Source: [Clostridium] viride DSM 6836 (GTDB lineage: Bacteria > Bacillota > Clostridia > Oscillospirales > Oscillospiraceae). Taken from it: DNA of 64,000 bases. The translations under genes were made by a program, and so were the position numbers. Below, piece by piece: positions 33,337 to 42,690 of this stretch (position 1 is its first letter; the number at the start of each line of letters is the position of its first letter). The stretch is from NCBI GenBank assembly GCA_000620945.1, contig KK211198.1, positions 730,120-794,119 on the forward strand, written 5' to 3'. The notes below the pieces were generated by a model that was not told the DNA's origin, ran no database searches, and saw only the letters and a list, made by a program, of their open reading frames with translations.

Positions 33337-33984
33337 ATGCCAAGAACGGAAGAAGAAAATCAAAGAATTCGAGAGCTGCAACGCAAAAAGATTTTAAAAG
33401 CAGCGAAAGATATTTTACTACGAAAAGGGCAAGCGACCACAATGGCAGACATTGCGACCGAAGCCGGTGTCAGTCAGGGGCTTGCCTATCGTTATTTCGA
33501 GAACAAAAATGCCATCTGCATGGAAGTCATGCGGGAAATGAGTTCGGATGATATCTTTAATGTCGCTCATCTTCGCAGCTTAGATAAGAGTCCGACTGAA
33601 AAATTAGAACTGATTCTTACCAATCTCTTAAAATGTGTTGAGAAGTTTGAAATTACCGTCCAGGCGACCCTGGAAGTGGATACGTCCCGGCATTCGTTCA
33701 ATTTCTTCCATACCCTATATCATCAAATGAAGGAAGGAAGTGAGGACGAAAAGGCCATAGCTGCAAAGCTTGACAATCAATTTTTCACCCTGCGAAGCTA
33801 TGTTCAGGAACTCATTGAAGCCGGGCAAGAAGCCGGGGAGTTTATTCAAGAAAACTCCGATAAGCTCATGATTATGGTTTTTACCTGCATCAAGGGCTTG
33901 ACGGCCCTCGCCATTCGGCATCCGGAACAATTTGCCGCCTATTATCCCTATACGGACCTCATTCTTCGCATGATTAAGGCATAG
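33337..33984 (+). CDS. TetR-family transcriptional regulator
   Basis: The 215-residue protein has a TetR N-terminal domain (RKKILKAAKDILLRKGQATTMADIATEAGVSQGLAYRYFENKNAICMEVM) and a divergent helical ligand-binding C-terminal half. AAAGAGGTGA precedes the ATG. It is the first gene of an operon with an ABC exporter and membrane-fusion proteins 58 bp downstream, so it most likely represses this efflux operon and responds to an exported compound. Confidence 0.92.
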   Translation: MPRTEEENQRIRELQRKKILKAAKDILLRKGQATTMADIATEAGVSQGLAYRYFENKNAICMEVMREMSSDDIFNVAHLRSLDKSPTEKLELILTNLLKCVEKFEITVQATLEVDTSRHSFNFFHTLYHQMKEGSEDEKAIAAKLDNQFFTLRSYVQELIEAGQEAGEFIQENSDKLMIMVFTCIKGLTALAIRHPEQFAAYYPYTDLILRMIKA

Positions 33985-34041
33985 GCATGCGAGAGCTCGT
34001 TTGACTTTCCCTTTGCAACTTAGCCTATAGGAGCATACCGT

Positions 34042-35769
34042 ATGTTAAAACTGATGAAGTACCTAAAACCCTATTCCCTCCTTATTTTTGTGGCGATTTC
34101 CTTGCTCTTTGTGCAGGCACAGTGCGACCTCGCTTTGCCGGACTATATGTCTGAGATCATCAACGATGGCATCTTATCCGGCAACTCCAATGAAGTCATT
34201 AAAAATGGTGTCTTCATGTTAGCCGTTTCCTTAATTAGTGCAGCCAGCAGCTTTGTCATTGGTTACTTGGCTGCAAAGGTTGCCGCCGGCACCAGCCGTG
34301 ACCTTCGCGTCTCCGTCTTCGGAAAGGTTGAAGGCTTTTCAAATGCAGAATTTGACCGTTTTGCAACCTCTTCCCTGATTACCAGAACCACCAATGACAT
34401 TACTCAAATTCAAACCATCATCGTTATGGTGGTGCGCCTCGGCATTTACGCCCCGATTATCGGTGTCGGTGGGATTGTGCACGCCTATGCCAAGTCACAA
34501 TCCCTCTCTTGGATCATTGCCTTGGGCGTGTTGACACTGGTCTGCGTGATCCTACTAATTTTCTTGCTGGTGGTGCCAAAGTTTAAGATGGTGCAAGGAT
34601 TGATCGATAAACTGAACTTAGTAGTTCGAGAAAATTTGGACGGTATGTTGGTGATTCGCGCCTTTAACACACAAAAGTTCGAAGAAAACCGCTTCGACCA
34701 AACCAATCAAACCTTAACGAAAACCAATCTATTTATCAACATCATCACCTCCTCCATGATGCCAACCATGATGCTGATCTTGAACCTGATTACCTTGGCG
34801 GTGTTCTGGTTTGGTGCGCAAGCCGTCTCCGCATTCAACCTCAATATCGGTGACATGATGGCGTATATGCAATACGTTATGCAAATTATGATGGCATTTT
34901 TGATGCTATCCATGATGTTTATTATGATCCCACGTGCCTCCGTTTCTGCAGACCGCATCTCGGAAGTCCTCGAAAGTGAACCCGCCGTCAAAGAGCGCGA
35001 CTGCGTCATTCCGCTTACCGATGTCAAAGGACGCTTAGAGTTTCATCACGTGGATTTTGGCTATCCGGGTGCGGAGGAACTCGTCCTCCATGACATCAGC
35101 TTTACGGCTTATCCCGGGCAAACCACTGCCTTCATCGGTGCAACCGGCAGCGGAAAATCCACCATTATCAACTTGATTCCTCGCTTTTACGACGTTACTT
35201 CGGGTTCCATCACCTTAGATGGGATTGACATTCGGGAGGTATCCTTACATGAACTGCGAAGCCATCTAGGCTTGGTTCCCCAACGAGCAAACCTATTTAC
35301 GGGTACCATACGCTCCAACATCGCCTATGGCGAAGTGAGCCTTACCGAAGAAGAGATGCAGAAAAGTGCACGGATTGCCCAGGCCATGGAGTTCATTTCC
35401 TCCAAGGAGGATGGCTTTGATACCCACATTGCGCAAAGCGGCTCCAATCTGTCCGGTGGTCAGAAACAACGCTTATCCATTGCCCGAGCGCTTTCCAAAC
35501 GAGCTCCTGTCTATCTATTTGACGACTGTTTTTCCGCTCTGGACTTTAAAACCGATGCTGCCCTTCGGGCGGCGCTGAAGCAAGAAACAGGCCAAAGTGC
35601 CATTCTGATGGTGGCTCAACGCATCAGCACGATCATGCATGCGGAGCAGATCATTGTTTTGGATAATGGCAGAATTGTGGGAAGAGGAACGCACAATGAA
35701 CTGATGAAAACCTGCCAGGTATACGAAGAGATTGCCCTATCGCAACTGAGCAAGGAGGAGCTAACATGA
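34042..35769 (+). CDS. Heterodimeric ABC exporter, subunit 1
   Basis: The 575-residue protein has a six-segment transmembrane exporter domain (residues 1-310) and a nucleotide-binding domain. Walker A is GATGSGKST, the signature LSGGQKQR, the Walker B region YLFDDCFSALD and the switch His lies in MVAQRIST (His replaced by Gln). Asp in place of the catalytic Glu after Walker B, plus the lost switch His, mark this as the degenerate-site partner of a heterodimer. It overlaps the partner gene by four bases. Drug or lipid export is the usual role. Confidence 0.93.
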   Translation: MLKLMKYLKPYSLLIFVAISLLFVQAQCDLALPDYMSEIINDGILSGNSNEVIKNGVFMLAVSLISAASSFVIGYLAAKVAAGTSRDLRVSVFGKVEGFSNAEFDRFATSSLITRTTNDITQIQTIIVMVVRLGIYAPIIGVGGIVHAYAKSQSLSWIIALGVLTLVCVILLIFLLVVPKFKMVQGLIDKLNLVVRENLDGMLVIRAFNTQKFEENRFDQTNQTLTKTNLFINIITSSMMPTMMLILNLITLAVFWFGAQAVSAFNLNIGDMMAYMQYVMQIMMAFLMLSMMFIMIPRASVSADRISEVLESEPAVKERDCVIPLTDVKGRLEFHHVDFGYPGAEELVLHDISFTAYPGQTTAFIGATGSGKSTIINLIPRFYDVTSGSITLDGIDIREVSLHELRSHLGLVPQRANLFTGTIRSNIAYGEVSLTEEEMQKSARIAQAMEFISSKEDGFDTHIAQSGSNLSGGQKQRLSIARALSKRAPVYLFDDCFSALDFKTDAALRAALKQETGQSAILMVAQRISTIMHAEQIIVLDNGRIVGRGTHNELMKTCQVYEEIALSQLSKEELT

Positions 35770-37622
35770 GTGAACGTCGTGATGCTAGCTCCAACCGTCG
35801 CGGTCCAGGAGGCCCCATGGGGCATGGAATGGGGGCCCCTGCCGAAAAACCGAAAAATTTCCGCGCCACCTTTCATAAGCTTCTTCAGTATCTTGGTACC
35901 CACCGCATTACCATACTCATTGTTTTGATCCTGGCGGTGTTTTCGGCCACCTTCTCCATCTTAGGCCCTAAAGTGCTAGGTTGGGGCATGACCAAACTGG
36001 TAGAAGGACTCATGGCTTGGCAGATCGGAACCGGCCTACTCACGGACTTTGACTATATCAGAAACTGTGTGTTCGGTTTGCTGGCACTCTATCTGATCTC
36101 CGCTCTTTGTTCTTACCTTCAAAACTTCGTCATGTCGAAGGTTTCGATGAAAGTGACCTATCAGTTGCGAAAAGAGCTCTCTGAAAAAATGAACCGTTTG
36201 CCACTGAAGTACTTTGATCGAAAAACACATGGCGAAGTTCTTTCACGAATTACCAACGATGTGGATACCGTCAGCCTAACTCTAAATCAAAGCTTGACCC
36301 AGATTATTACCGCGATTACGACCTTATTGGGCACCCTGGTCATGATGCTTAGCATCAGCTGGCTCATGACAGTGGTCACCTTTCTGATCCTGCCGATTTC
36401 AGGTGGTCTCATTGGTCTTGTGATGAAAAAATCACAAAAGCACTTTATCAATCAGCAGAAGTATCTAGGGCAGCTCAATGGTCAAATCGAGGAGATCTAT
36501 TCCGGCCACAACGTGGTACAAATGTTTAACAGCGAAAAGGCCGAACTGGAGAAATTTAAAGGCACGAACGATGAGCTCTATCACTCTGCCTGGATGTCTC
36601 AATTCCTTTCAGGCATGCTGATGCCAATCATCAGCTTTGTCAGCAACCTAGGGTATGTGATGATCTGTATTTTGGGCGGTTATCTTGCCGTGAAAAAGGT
36701 CATTGCCGTAGGCGACGTGCAGGCATTCATTCAATACATGCGCAGCTTTACCCAACCAATTTCTCAGATTGCCAACATCAGCAACACTTTACAATCGACC
36801 ATGGCCGCTGCCGAGCGCGTCTTTGAGTTTTTAGATGAGGAAGAGGAATCTCCCGAAACCGACCATCCCGTTTCCGTCGATACCGTTAAGGGGCAGGTGG
36901 ACTTCCAACAGGTCCGCTTCGGCTACACTGAGGAAAAAATCGTCATTAAGGACTTTAGCTGTCAGATTAAACCGGGGCAAAGCGTGGCCATCGTTGGCCC
37001 CACGGGTGCCGGAAAAACCACCATTGTGAAGCTTCTGATGCGTTTTTATGATCTCAACTCAGGCAGCATCTTAGTGGATGGCGTAAACATTGAGGACTAT
37101 ACAAGAGGGGACTTGCGCAGCATGTTTGGCATGGTTCTACAGGATACTTGGCTGTACCATGCAACCATCATGGAGAACTTAAAGTATGGCTCCTTTGAGG
37201 CAAGCGACGAAGAGGTTATCCGGGCGGCAAAGGCAGCCCACTGCGACGAATTCATTCGCGCCCTGCCGGACGGGTACCAGATGGTTTTGAACGAGGAAGC
37301 GAGCAACATTTCGCAAGGTCAAAAGCAGCTGCTCACCATTGCGCGAACCATCCTGCACAATCCGAAGATTCTGATTCTCGACGAAGCAACCAGCTCCGTG
37401 GATACGCGAACGGAAGTGTTGATTCAGAGTGCAATGGATCGTTTGATGGAGAGTCGCACGAGCTTTGTCATTGCTCACAGACTGTCTACGATTAAGAATG
37501 CGGACTTGATTTTGGTCATGCAGGAAGGCGACATTGTGGAGCAAGGAAACCATGATGAGCTGCTTGCCAAAAACGGAGTGTACGCCGCTCTATACCAAAG
37601 TCAGTTCTCTGAGGGGGATTAA
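35766..37622 (+). CDS. Heterodimeric ABC exporter, subunit 2
   Basis: The 618-residue protein has an N-terminal Gly/Pro-rich extension (about residues 1-30), six membrane segments, then an ATPase domain: Walker A GPTGAGKTT, signature ISQGQKQL (a variant usual for this subunit class), Walker B ILILDEATSSVD with the catalytic Glu, and the switch His in IAHRLST. Together with subunit 1 it forms an exporter with one fully catalytic site. ATGA overlap indicates equal translation. Confidence 0.94.
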   Translation: MSERRDASSNRRGPGGPMGHGMGAPAEKPKNFRATFHKLLQYLGTHRITILIVLILAVFSATFSILGPKVLGWGMTKLVEGLMAWQIGTGLLTDFDYIRNCVFGLLALYLISALCSYLQNFVMSKVSMKVTYQLRKELSEKMNRLPLKYFDRKTHGEVLSRITNDVDTVSLTLNQSLTQIITAITTLLGTLVMMLSISWLMTVVTFLILPISGGLIGLVMKKSQKHFINQQKYLGQLNGQIEEIYSGHNVVQMFNSEKAELEKFKGTNDELYHSAWMSQFLSGMLMPIISFVSNLGYVMICILGGYLAVKKVIAVGDVQAFIQYMRSFTQPISQIANISNTLQSTMAAAERVFEFLDEEEESPETDHPVSVDTVKGQVDFQQVRFGYTEEKIVIKDFSCQIKPGQSVAIVGPTGAGKTTIVKLLMRFYDLNSGSILVDGVNIEDYTRGDLRSMFGMVLQDTWLYHATIMENLKYGSFEASDEEVIRAAKAAHCDEFIRALPDGYQMVLNEEASNISQGQKQLLTIARTILHNPKILILDEATSSVDTRTEVLIQSAMDRLMESRTSFVIAHRLSTIKNADLILVMQEGDIVEQGNHDELLAKNGVYAALYQSQFSEGD

Positions 37623-37703
37623 ACTCAGCGATAAAAACAAACGCATTCCACCGCACAGAATGCTGTTTGCTGATACGTTTCGAGGCGGAGAAATGGGGAT
37701 TTT

Positions 37704-38330
37704 ATGAAAAAGAAAAAAGCCTTACTTGTTTTACTGGTGGTGGCCGTCCTGGCTCTTGGCAGCACCGCCTACTATTTCCTGATTTACAGTGCCGGGTTTC
37801 TCAGTACCGATAATGCGAAAGTCACCGCAAAAATGTATCCTATCTATCCTGCCACCGCAGGAACGCTGCTGGAATGGAATGTCCGAAACGGGGACTTCGT
37901 GGACAAAGACGAAGTCCTCGGCCGGACTCAAAGCCTTCCCTACGTTACTTCCCCCATCAAGGGCAGTGTGGTGCAGAACAATGCGGCCAAAAACCAAACG
38001 GTTTCGCCCACAACTCAACTGGCCGTCATTGCAGATACCGATCATCTGTACATTGGAGTGAATATTGAGGAGACTTCCATCTCCAAAATCTCCATCGGAC
38101 AAACGGCAGAGGTGACCATCGATGCCTATCCGGGGGTGACGTTCTCTGGAAGTGTCACGGAAATCGGAAGCACCACGCAAACCTACTTTTCCTCGAATTC
38201 CAGCTTTACAACCAGCGGCACCTATACTAAAGTCACACAATACATACCCGTCAAGGTGGAGATCAGCAATCCCGATAATCTGCCGCTTATTTTCGGAATG
38301 AATTCCACAGTTAAATTCAATTTGAAGTAA
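37704..38330 (+). CDS. HlyD-like adaptor protein
   Basis: The 208-residue protein has an N-terminal membrane anchor (ALLVLLVVAVLALGSTAYYFLIY) and a biotinyl-lipoyl-like barrel of membrane-fusion proteins: LSTDNAKVTAKMYPIYPATAGTLLEWNVRNGDFVDKDEVLGRTQ, GSVVQNNAAKNQTVSPTTQLAVIAD and GQTAEVTIDAYPGVTFSGSVTEIGSTTQ. It is short, lacking the long hairpin of typical HlyD. It may dock the ABC exporter to the next protein. Confidence 0.85.
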   Translation: MKKKKALLVLLVVAVLALGSTAYYFLIYSAGFLSTDNAKVTAKMYPIYPATAGTLLEWNVRNGDFVDKDEVLGRTQSLPYVTSPIKGSVVQNNAAKNQTVSPTTQLAVIADTDHLYIGVNIEETSISKISIGQTAEVTIDAYPGVTFSGSVTEIGSTTQTYFSSNSSFTTSGTYTKVTQYIPVKVEISNPDNLPLIFGMNSTVKFNLK

Positions 38331-38355
38331 TGGAGAGAGTAAGGGGTTACGAATC

Positions 38356-39612
38356 ATGAAACGAATCATTGCAGTTCTTCTGAGTGTCCTTCTGCTGCTG
38401 TCCCTCGCCTCCTGCGGCGGGGGTAAAGGCGGCGTAAATGTCACAGTATCCAAAGTAAAAACGGATAGCACCTTAGATGGCGCTTCCTACAATGCCTACC
38501 TACAAGCCGCCACCGAAGTGACCATGGTGCCAAAGGTGATGGCTACCATCAACGAAGTCCGTTTTGCCGTGGGCGATTCCGTGAAACAAGGCGATGTCTT
38601 GATCGTCTTGGATCAAACCGATGTGTTAAACCAAATGAATCAAGCGCAAGCAGCTTATGGAGTAGCTAAAATCAACTATGAAAATGCCAAGGGCGGCTCT
38701 GCCTCCTCCACTCGCCTTAAGCTGCAGCAAGCCGTGGACTCCGCCCGCATTGGTGTGGATAGTGCCACGGTAGCCTTTAACACTGCCCAAAGCAATTATG
38801 ATAAGATCAGCTATCTGGTCTCCATTGGGGAAGAGAGCAACTTCAATCTCCAGCAGGCGGAAAACAGTCTTAACACCGCAAGAAACGCGCTGGAGAATGC
38901 AAAAAATGCACTAAAAGCAGCGCAAGATACCTATCAGCTCAGTGACAGCACCCTTATTCCCGAAAGCATCGCTGTGGCAAGCAAGCAGTTAGACAGTGCC
39001 AAAGCTTCGGTTTCCACCGCACAGTCCGCCCTCAATAACACCAAACTGACGGCTCCCATTTCCGGTGTAATTGCTGAGATTCAGGCAACCAAAGGGGAAA
39101 TGGCAAGCGCACAGTCAACAAAGGTTACCATCATCGATCCCAGTTCTATGGATCTCGTGGTCTCAGTGACCGGAAGCGACATGCTTTCCCTGCAAAGCGG
39201 AATGCAGGTTCCGATCCTGGTAACGGATCTTCCAAATCCATATACCGGTACCGTACTTAGCATCTCTCCTTCTGCCGATGCGACAAGCGGCCTATTTGAT
39301 GTAAAAATCAAGCTTGAGAATCCGGATGGAAGCTTGCGAGCTGGCATGTTGGCAACCGCCCAATTTTCCAATCCTTCCGACAGCTCCAAGCTTTATGTCC
39401 CCCAACAATCCGTCGTGGAGGAAAACGGAACCTACTACGTCTACAAAATTACGGATAATAAAACCGAAAAGGTTACGGTTACCCTTGGCGCAACAAAAAA
39501 CCTTTACGTGGAGATTCAGAGCGGTTTGACCATGGAGGATATCGTGGTAGTGGACGGCATCGATAAGGTCACGGAAAACGCTTCGGTGAATATCATCAAG
39601 AGTATTGAATAA
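38356..39612 (+). CDS. RND-type membrane-fusion lipoprotein
   Basis: The 418-residue protein has a lipoprotein signal (LLSLASC at about residue 20). Next come a barrel half (LQAATEVTMVPKVMATINEVRFAVGDSVKQGDVLIVLDQTD), a long alpha-helical hairpin (about 100-220, Gln/Ala/Asn rich), the second half (KLTAPISGVIAEIQATKGEMAS) and a beta-barrel domain ending NASVNIIKS. It belongs to the efflux periplasmic adaptor family. Lying between ABC genes and a TolC-like gene, it suggests a tripartite-type assembly. Confidence 0.9.
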   Translation: MKRIIAVLLSVLLLLSLASCGGGKGGVNVTVSKVKTDSTLDGASYNAYLQAATEVTMVPKVMATINEVRFAVGDSVKQGDVLIVLDQTDVLNQMNQAQAAYGVAKINYENAKGGSASSTRLKLQQAVDSARIGVDSATVAFNTAQSNYDKISYLVSIGEESNFNLQQAENSLNTARNALENAKNALKAAQDTYQLSDSTLIPESIAVASKQLDSAKASVSTAQSALNNTKLTAPISGVIAEIQATKGEMASAQSTKVTIIDPSSMDLVVSVTGSDMLSLQSGMQVPILVTDLPNPYTGTVLSISPSADATSGLFDVKIKLENPDGSLRAGMLATAQFSNPSDSSKLYVPQQSVVEENGTYYVYKITDNKTEKVTVTLGATKNLYVEIQSGLTMEDIVVVDGIDKVTENASVNIIKSIE

Positions 39613-39630
39613 GAAAAGAGGGCTTTCCAT

Positions 39631-40701
39631 ATGAAACGAATTCTTGCATTTAGTTTGGTGCTTGCCGTTCTAAGCTCTGGATTTTGCTTTGCTGCAGTGC
39701 CTACAACGGCGGCAACGAGCGAACCCGTTCCCATCTCACTTGACACCATTGAGTCACTTTGGACCAAGCAAAGCCCGGAACTGACCAAACTAAAAAGTGA
39801 GCTAGCCATTTCCCGAAGAAGCTATGACGATCTATCCGATTCCATGGAGAGGGCGGATGAGAACAACAATTATGCGGCCTTAAACTCTCTTTTAAGTGGT
39901 CGCGACCAGGCAAAGCTTGCCTACGATGTTGCGACGCTCCAATACGATCAAAAGGTGAAGAATGCCATTCTTTCTGCAAAGGAAGCCTTCCTTCTGTGCT
40001 GGCAAGACCAACTAAATCTTGCCTCTGCGAAGGCAAAGCTGGCACAAAAGCAAGATCAGCTCCAGCGAAATGCGCAAGGAGTCCAGAACGGCTATCTCTC
40101 CCAGAAGTCTTACGATGACCTAAAAAATGCTGTGGACGACCTGAAAAACAACGTAACGACGCTAAAAACCAAGTTCGAAACCGATGAGACCACATTAAAA
40201 ACCAAACTTGGATTGAACCTGAATGCCAACATCGTCTATACCTATCCTGACTTAAATGAAATGGCATTCCAATCGCTCATGAACGTCAATCCAGAAACCG
40301 ACTTAGCTGCCATGCAAACCAACAGTGTGAATCTAAAGGTATTGCAGGTAACCCATGATAGCTTACAGCGCTACATCCGAAGCTACACCAATGGAACGCA
40401 GGTCGAAGGGGCTCTTGTGAACCTGGAAACCGTGAAAAAGAACCTTCCTGCAAGCTATACCGCGCAATATCAGCGCATGATCAGCCAATACCAAGACTTG
40501 CAGAATGAGTATCGAAAGCTGGGCATCCAAAAAGATAAACTGGATAAAACCCAAAAGCAGTTTGAGATGGGTTTTGTCTCTTCCCTCGCCCTCAGCAACG
40601 CAAAGCTCGACCTTTCCACTCAGGAAACGGTAGTAAAACTCAAAGAGTGTAGCCTGTACGACACTTACCTCATCTACACCAACATGGTCTCCGGTAACTA
40701 G
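39631..40701 (+). CDS. TolC-like outer-membrane-efflux-type protein
   Basis: The 356-residue protein has a signal peptide (MKRILAFSLVLAVLSSGFCFAAV). Two long coiled-coil segments follow (KLKSELAISRRSYDDLSDSM ... AKLAQKQDQLQRNAQGVQNGYLSQKSYDDLKNAVDDL, and LQNEYRKLGIQKDKLDKTQKQFEMGFVSSLALSNAKLDL), with the TolC-like G.....S...L.. pattern repeated. It is about 100 residues shorter than E. coli TolC and shows no obvious beta-barrel strands. In a monoderm it cannot be a conventional outer-membrane duct. A terminator follows at 40710. Confidence 0.75.
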   Translation: MKRILAFSLVLAVLSSGFCFAAVPTTAATSEPVPISLDTIESLWTKQSPELTKLKSELAISRRSYDDLSDSMERADENNNYAALNSLLSGRDQAKLAYDVATLQYDQKVKNAILSAKEAFLLCWQDQLNLASAKAKLAQKQDQLQRNAQGVQNGYLSQKSYDDLKNAVDDLKNNVTTLKTKFETDETTLKTKLGLNLNANIVYTYPDLNEMAFQSLMNVNPETDLAAMQTNSVNLKVLQVTHDSLQRYIRSYTNGTQVEGALVNLETVKKNLPASYTAQYQRMISQYQDLQNEYRKLGIQKDKLDKTQKQFEMGFVSSLALSNAKLDLSTQETVVKLKECSLYDTYLIYTNMVSGN

Positions 40702-40709
40702 CCAAACTA

Positions 40710-40752
40710 GGAAGGGTTTCTGATGGTATCATCAGAAACCCTTCCTTTTTTA
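40710..40752 (+). terminator. Efflux operon terminator
   Basis: A perfect 14-bp stem GAAGGGTTTCTGAT/ATCAGAAACCCTTC is followed by CCTTTTTTATA, ending the efflux operon. Confidence 0.92.
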
Positions 40753-40781
40753 TAAATTGTGCTGCCATGAGAAAAAGTAGC

Positions 40782-40809
40782 TTGCATGCATTCTCAAGAT
40801 CGATATAAT
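40782..40809 (+). promoter_or_regulatory. Promoter of SDR gene
   Basis: TTGCAT (40782-40787), 16-bp spacer, TATAAT (40804-40809), about 45 bp upstream of the SDR start. Confidence 0.7.
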
Positions 40810-40854
40810 AATATATAGGTAAATACGATACACCTAAGAACAAAGGAGATGAGT

Positions 40855-41577
40855 ATGATGAAAAAATTAGTCGTAATCACCGGAGCCAGCTCAGGCATCG
40901 GAATGGAGCTAGCCAATCGCTTCCATGCGGAAGGACACCCCGTCCTACTTTTGGCACGCCGAAAAGAGTTGATGGAAGAATTGGGACTCTCGAACTGCAT
41001 CTGCAAGTCCGTGGACGTCACAGATTACCAGGCCATGGAGCAGGCCATTCGTGAAGCCGAGCAGCAGTATGGGGAAACCGATCTCTTAATCAACTGTGCT
41101 GGCATCATGTTGCTAGGACGTCCCACCACGCAAGCCTTCGAAGAGTGGGAACGTATGATTGACGTAAACGTCAAGGGCATTTTAACAGGTACCCATGTGG
41201 TTCTGCCTGACATGGTCAAGCGGAACGGAGGTACCATCTTAAACATCAGCTCCATTGCCGGGCGGAAAACCTTCCCCAATCATTCGGTCTATTGTGGCAG
41301 TAAGTTCGCCGTGCATGCCATTACCGAATCCATGCGAAAAGAAGTGTCGGACCATAATGTCCGAATCCTGGTGATTGCACCGGGCGTAGTCGAGACCCCC
41401 TTACTCAGCCACACCACCGATGAAGGCCTCAAAACCGGTTATGAACACTGGAAGGAATCCATTGAAAGCGGCCTTGATGTCAAGCAGATTGCGGACTGCG
41501 CGCTCTTTGCCTACCACATGCCGCAGGAAGTTTCCATACGGGAAATCGTGATCGCCAAAACCAAACAGGCGGACTAA
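40855..41577 (+). CDS. Short-chain dehydrogenase/reductase
   Basis: The 240-residue protein has the SDR cofactor motif ITGASSGIGMELA, an NCAGIM motif, catalytic ISSIAGRKTFPNHSVYCGSKFAVHAI (Ser, YxxxK) and a PGVVETPLL loop. The absence of an acidic residue after strand 2 (LLARRKELMEE) favours NADPH. It is most like the YdfG/SerA-type oxidoreductases acting on hydroxy acids or aldehydes. AAAGGAG precedes three possible ATG starts; 40855 fits spacing best. It is convergent with the activase gene, so not obviously part of the GRE operon. Confidence 0.9.
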   Translation: MMKKLVVITGASSGIGMELANRFHAEGHPVLLLARRKELMEELGLSNCICKSVDVTDYQAMEQAIREAEQQYGETDLLINCAGIMLLGRPTTQAFEEWERMIDVNVKGILTGTHVVLPDMVKRNGGTILNISSIAGRKTFPNHSVYCGSKFAVHAITESMRKEVSDHNVRILVIAPGVVETPLLSHTTDEGLKTGYEHWKESIESGLDVKQIADCALFAYHMPQEVSIREIVIAKTKQAD

Positions 41578-41619
41578 AGAGAGCCTCTCTTAAGGAAGCA
41601 AGTAATATGGGGAGGGTGG

Positions 41620-42588
41620 CTACCGGGTTCCTCTCCCCGTCAAGGCAATGGAGTCTCCCCCTAGGCTCACCCGATTTTCGGCCACATGTCCCTCCAAGAT
41701 CCGTTTGCTTCGTTGCATGACCGAATCTTGATTCTGCAGCATGGCGGGTATGTCCGGCTCGTATTCTCGTCCTATCATGGGGTACTTCTGTTCCCCCAAA
41801 TTGTGATACGGCAAAAGGTTTACTTCAGGATTTCCTTTCAAACGGCGGATGAATTGTGCCGCTCGGATCAGATTCTCTTCCTCATCGTTATAGCCAGGAA
41901 TGATGGGGATGCGAAGAATCACGCGGCAGCCACGCTCCGGTGCCCACTGGCAAAGCTGGACAATGTTTTCTAAAATCCGTTCATTTCCTACCCCGGTCAA
42001 CTCCCGATGGGTTTGAGGGTTCATATGCTTCAGATCCACAAAGACGGTATGACAGTATCGAGCTGCTTCCTGAAGAATGTCCCAACTGGTATAGGCGGAG
42101 GTTTCCAAGCAGGTGTTGAGGTAGTTTGATCGGCATAAGCGCAGCAGTTCGATTGCCACGTCAGGCTGCATCAGAGCTTCCCCACCCGACAGGGTCACGC
42201 CTCCTCCCTGCTTCCGATAAAAGGCAAGGTCCTTATACGCTTCCTCAAATAACTCTCTTGCCGTGTACGCCTTCCCTGTGATCGCCCGATTCTGCCCCAA
42301 GCAGGATGGAATGCAGGCAAAACAGTGGGTACACTTCGAAAAATCCACTTGTACCTTTGCCTCAAGCAGGGAGTTTACCTCACGCTCACAGAGAAGAACG
42401 CAACGTCCACAACCAAGGCAGCGTTCTGGGTTGACGGATAACTGTAATTTTGGGCTTAGGCCAAAGGGATTGCTGCACCACTTGCACCGAAGGGGGCAAC
42501 CCTTGAAAAAGATGATGGTGCGAATCCCCGGCCCATCCGTATGACGATAGCGCCCAATATCAAACACAATGGCTTTTTTCTCGTCCAT
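41620..42588 (-). CDS. Glycyl radical enzyme activase
   Basis: The 322-residue protein is a radical SAM enzyme: FFKGCPLRCKWCSNPFG (CxxxCxxC) near residue 30, GGGVTLSGGEALMQPD, and a ferredoxin-like insert with two clusters, RCLGCGRCVLLCE and KCTHCFACIPSCLG (about 57-105). This is the architecture of activases for dehydratase/decarboxylase-class glycyl radical enzymes; it installs the radical on the glycine of the partner by 5'-deoxyadenosyl chemistry. It lies 102 bp downstream of the small glycyl-domain gene, beyond a terminator-like hairpin. Confidence 0.95.
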   Translation of the reverse strand: MDEKKAIVFDIGRYRHTDGPGIRTIIFFKGCPLRCKWCSNPFGLSPKLQLSVNPERCLGCGRCVLLCEREVNSLLEAKVQVDFSKCTHCFACIPSCLGQNRAITGKAYTARELFEEAYKDLAFYRKQGGGVTLSGGEALMQPDVAIELLRLCRSNYLNTCLETSAYTSWDILQEAARYCHTVFVDLKHMNPQTHRELTGVGNERILENIVQLCQWAPERGCRVILRIPIIPGYNDEEENLIRAAQFIRRLKGNPEVNLLPYHNLGEQKYPMIGREYEPDIPAMLQNQDSVMQRSKRILEGHVAENRVSLGGDSIALTGRGTR

Positions 42589-42599
42589 GATCGTCTCCC

Positions 42600-42644
42600 T
42601 AAAAAATCAGCAAACAAGAGGGGTAGGGCACCCCCTCTCGTTTG
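42600..42644 (-). terminator. Attenuator-like hairpin between glycyl-domain and activase genes
   Basis: On the minus strand a CAAACGAGAGGGG/CCCCTCTTGTTTG stem is followed by a run of six T after CTGA, an intrinsic terminator shape. Because the activase ribosome site and ATG start directly after it, it probably acts as a leaky terminator that lowers activase expression relative to the enzyme. Confidence 0.8.
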
Positions 42645-42690
42645 CTTGTATAAAAAGCGGTTCCGTGGCCCCGCATTACAAATTCTCCCC

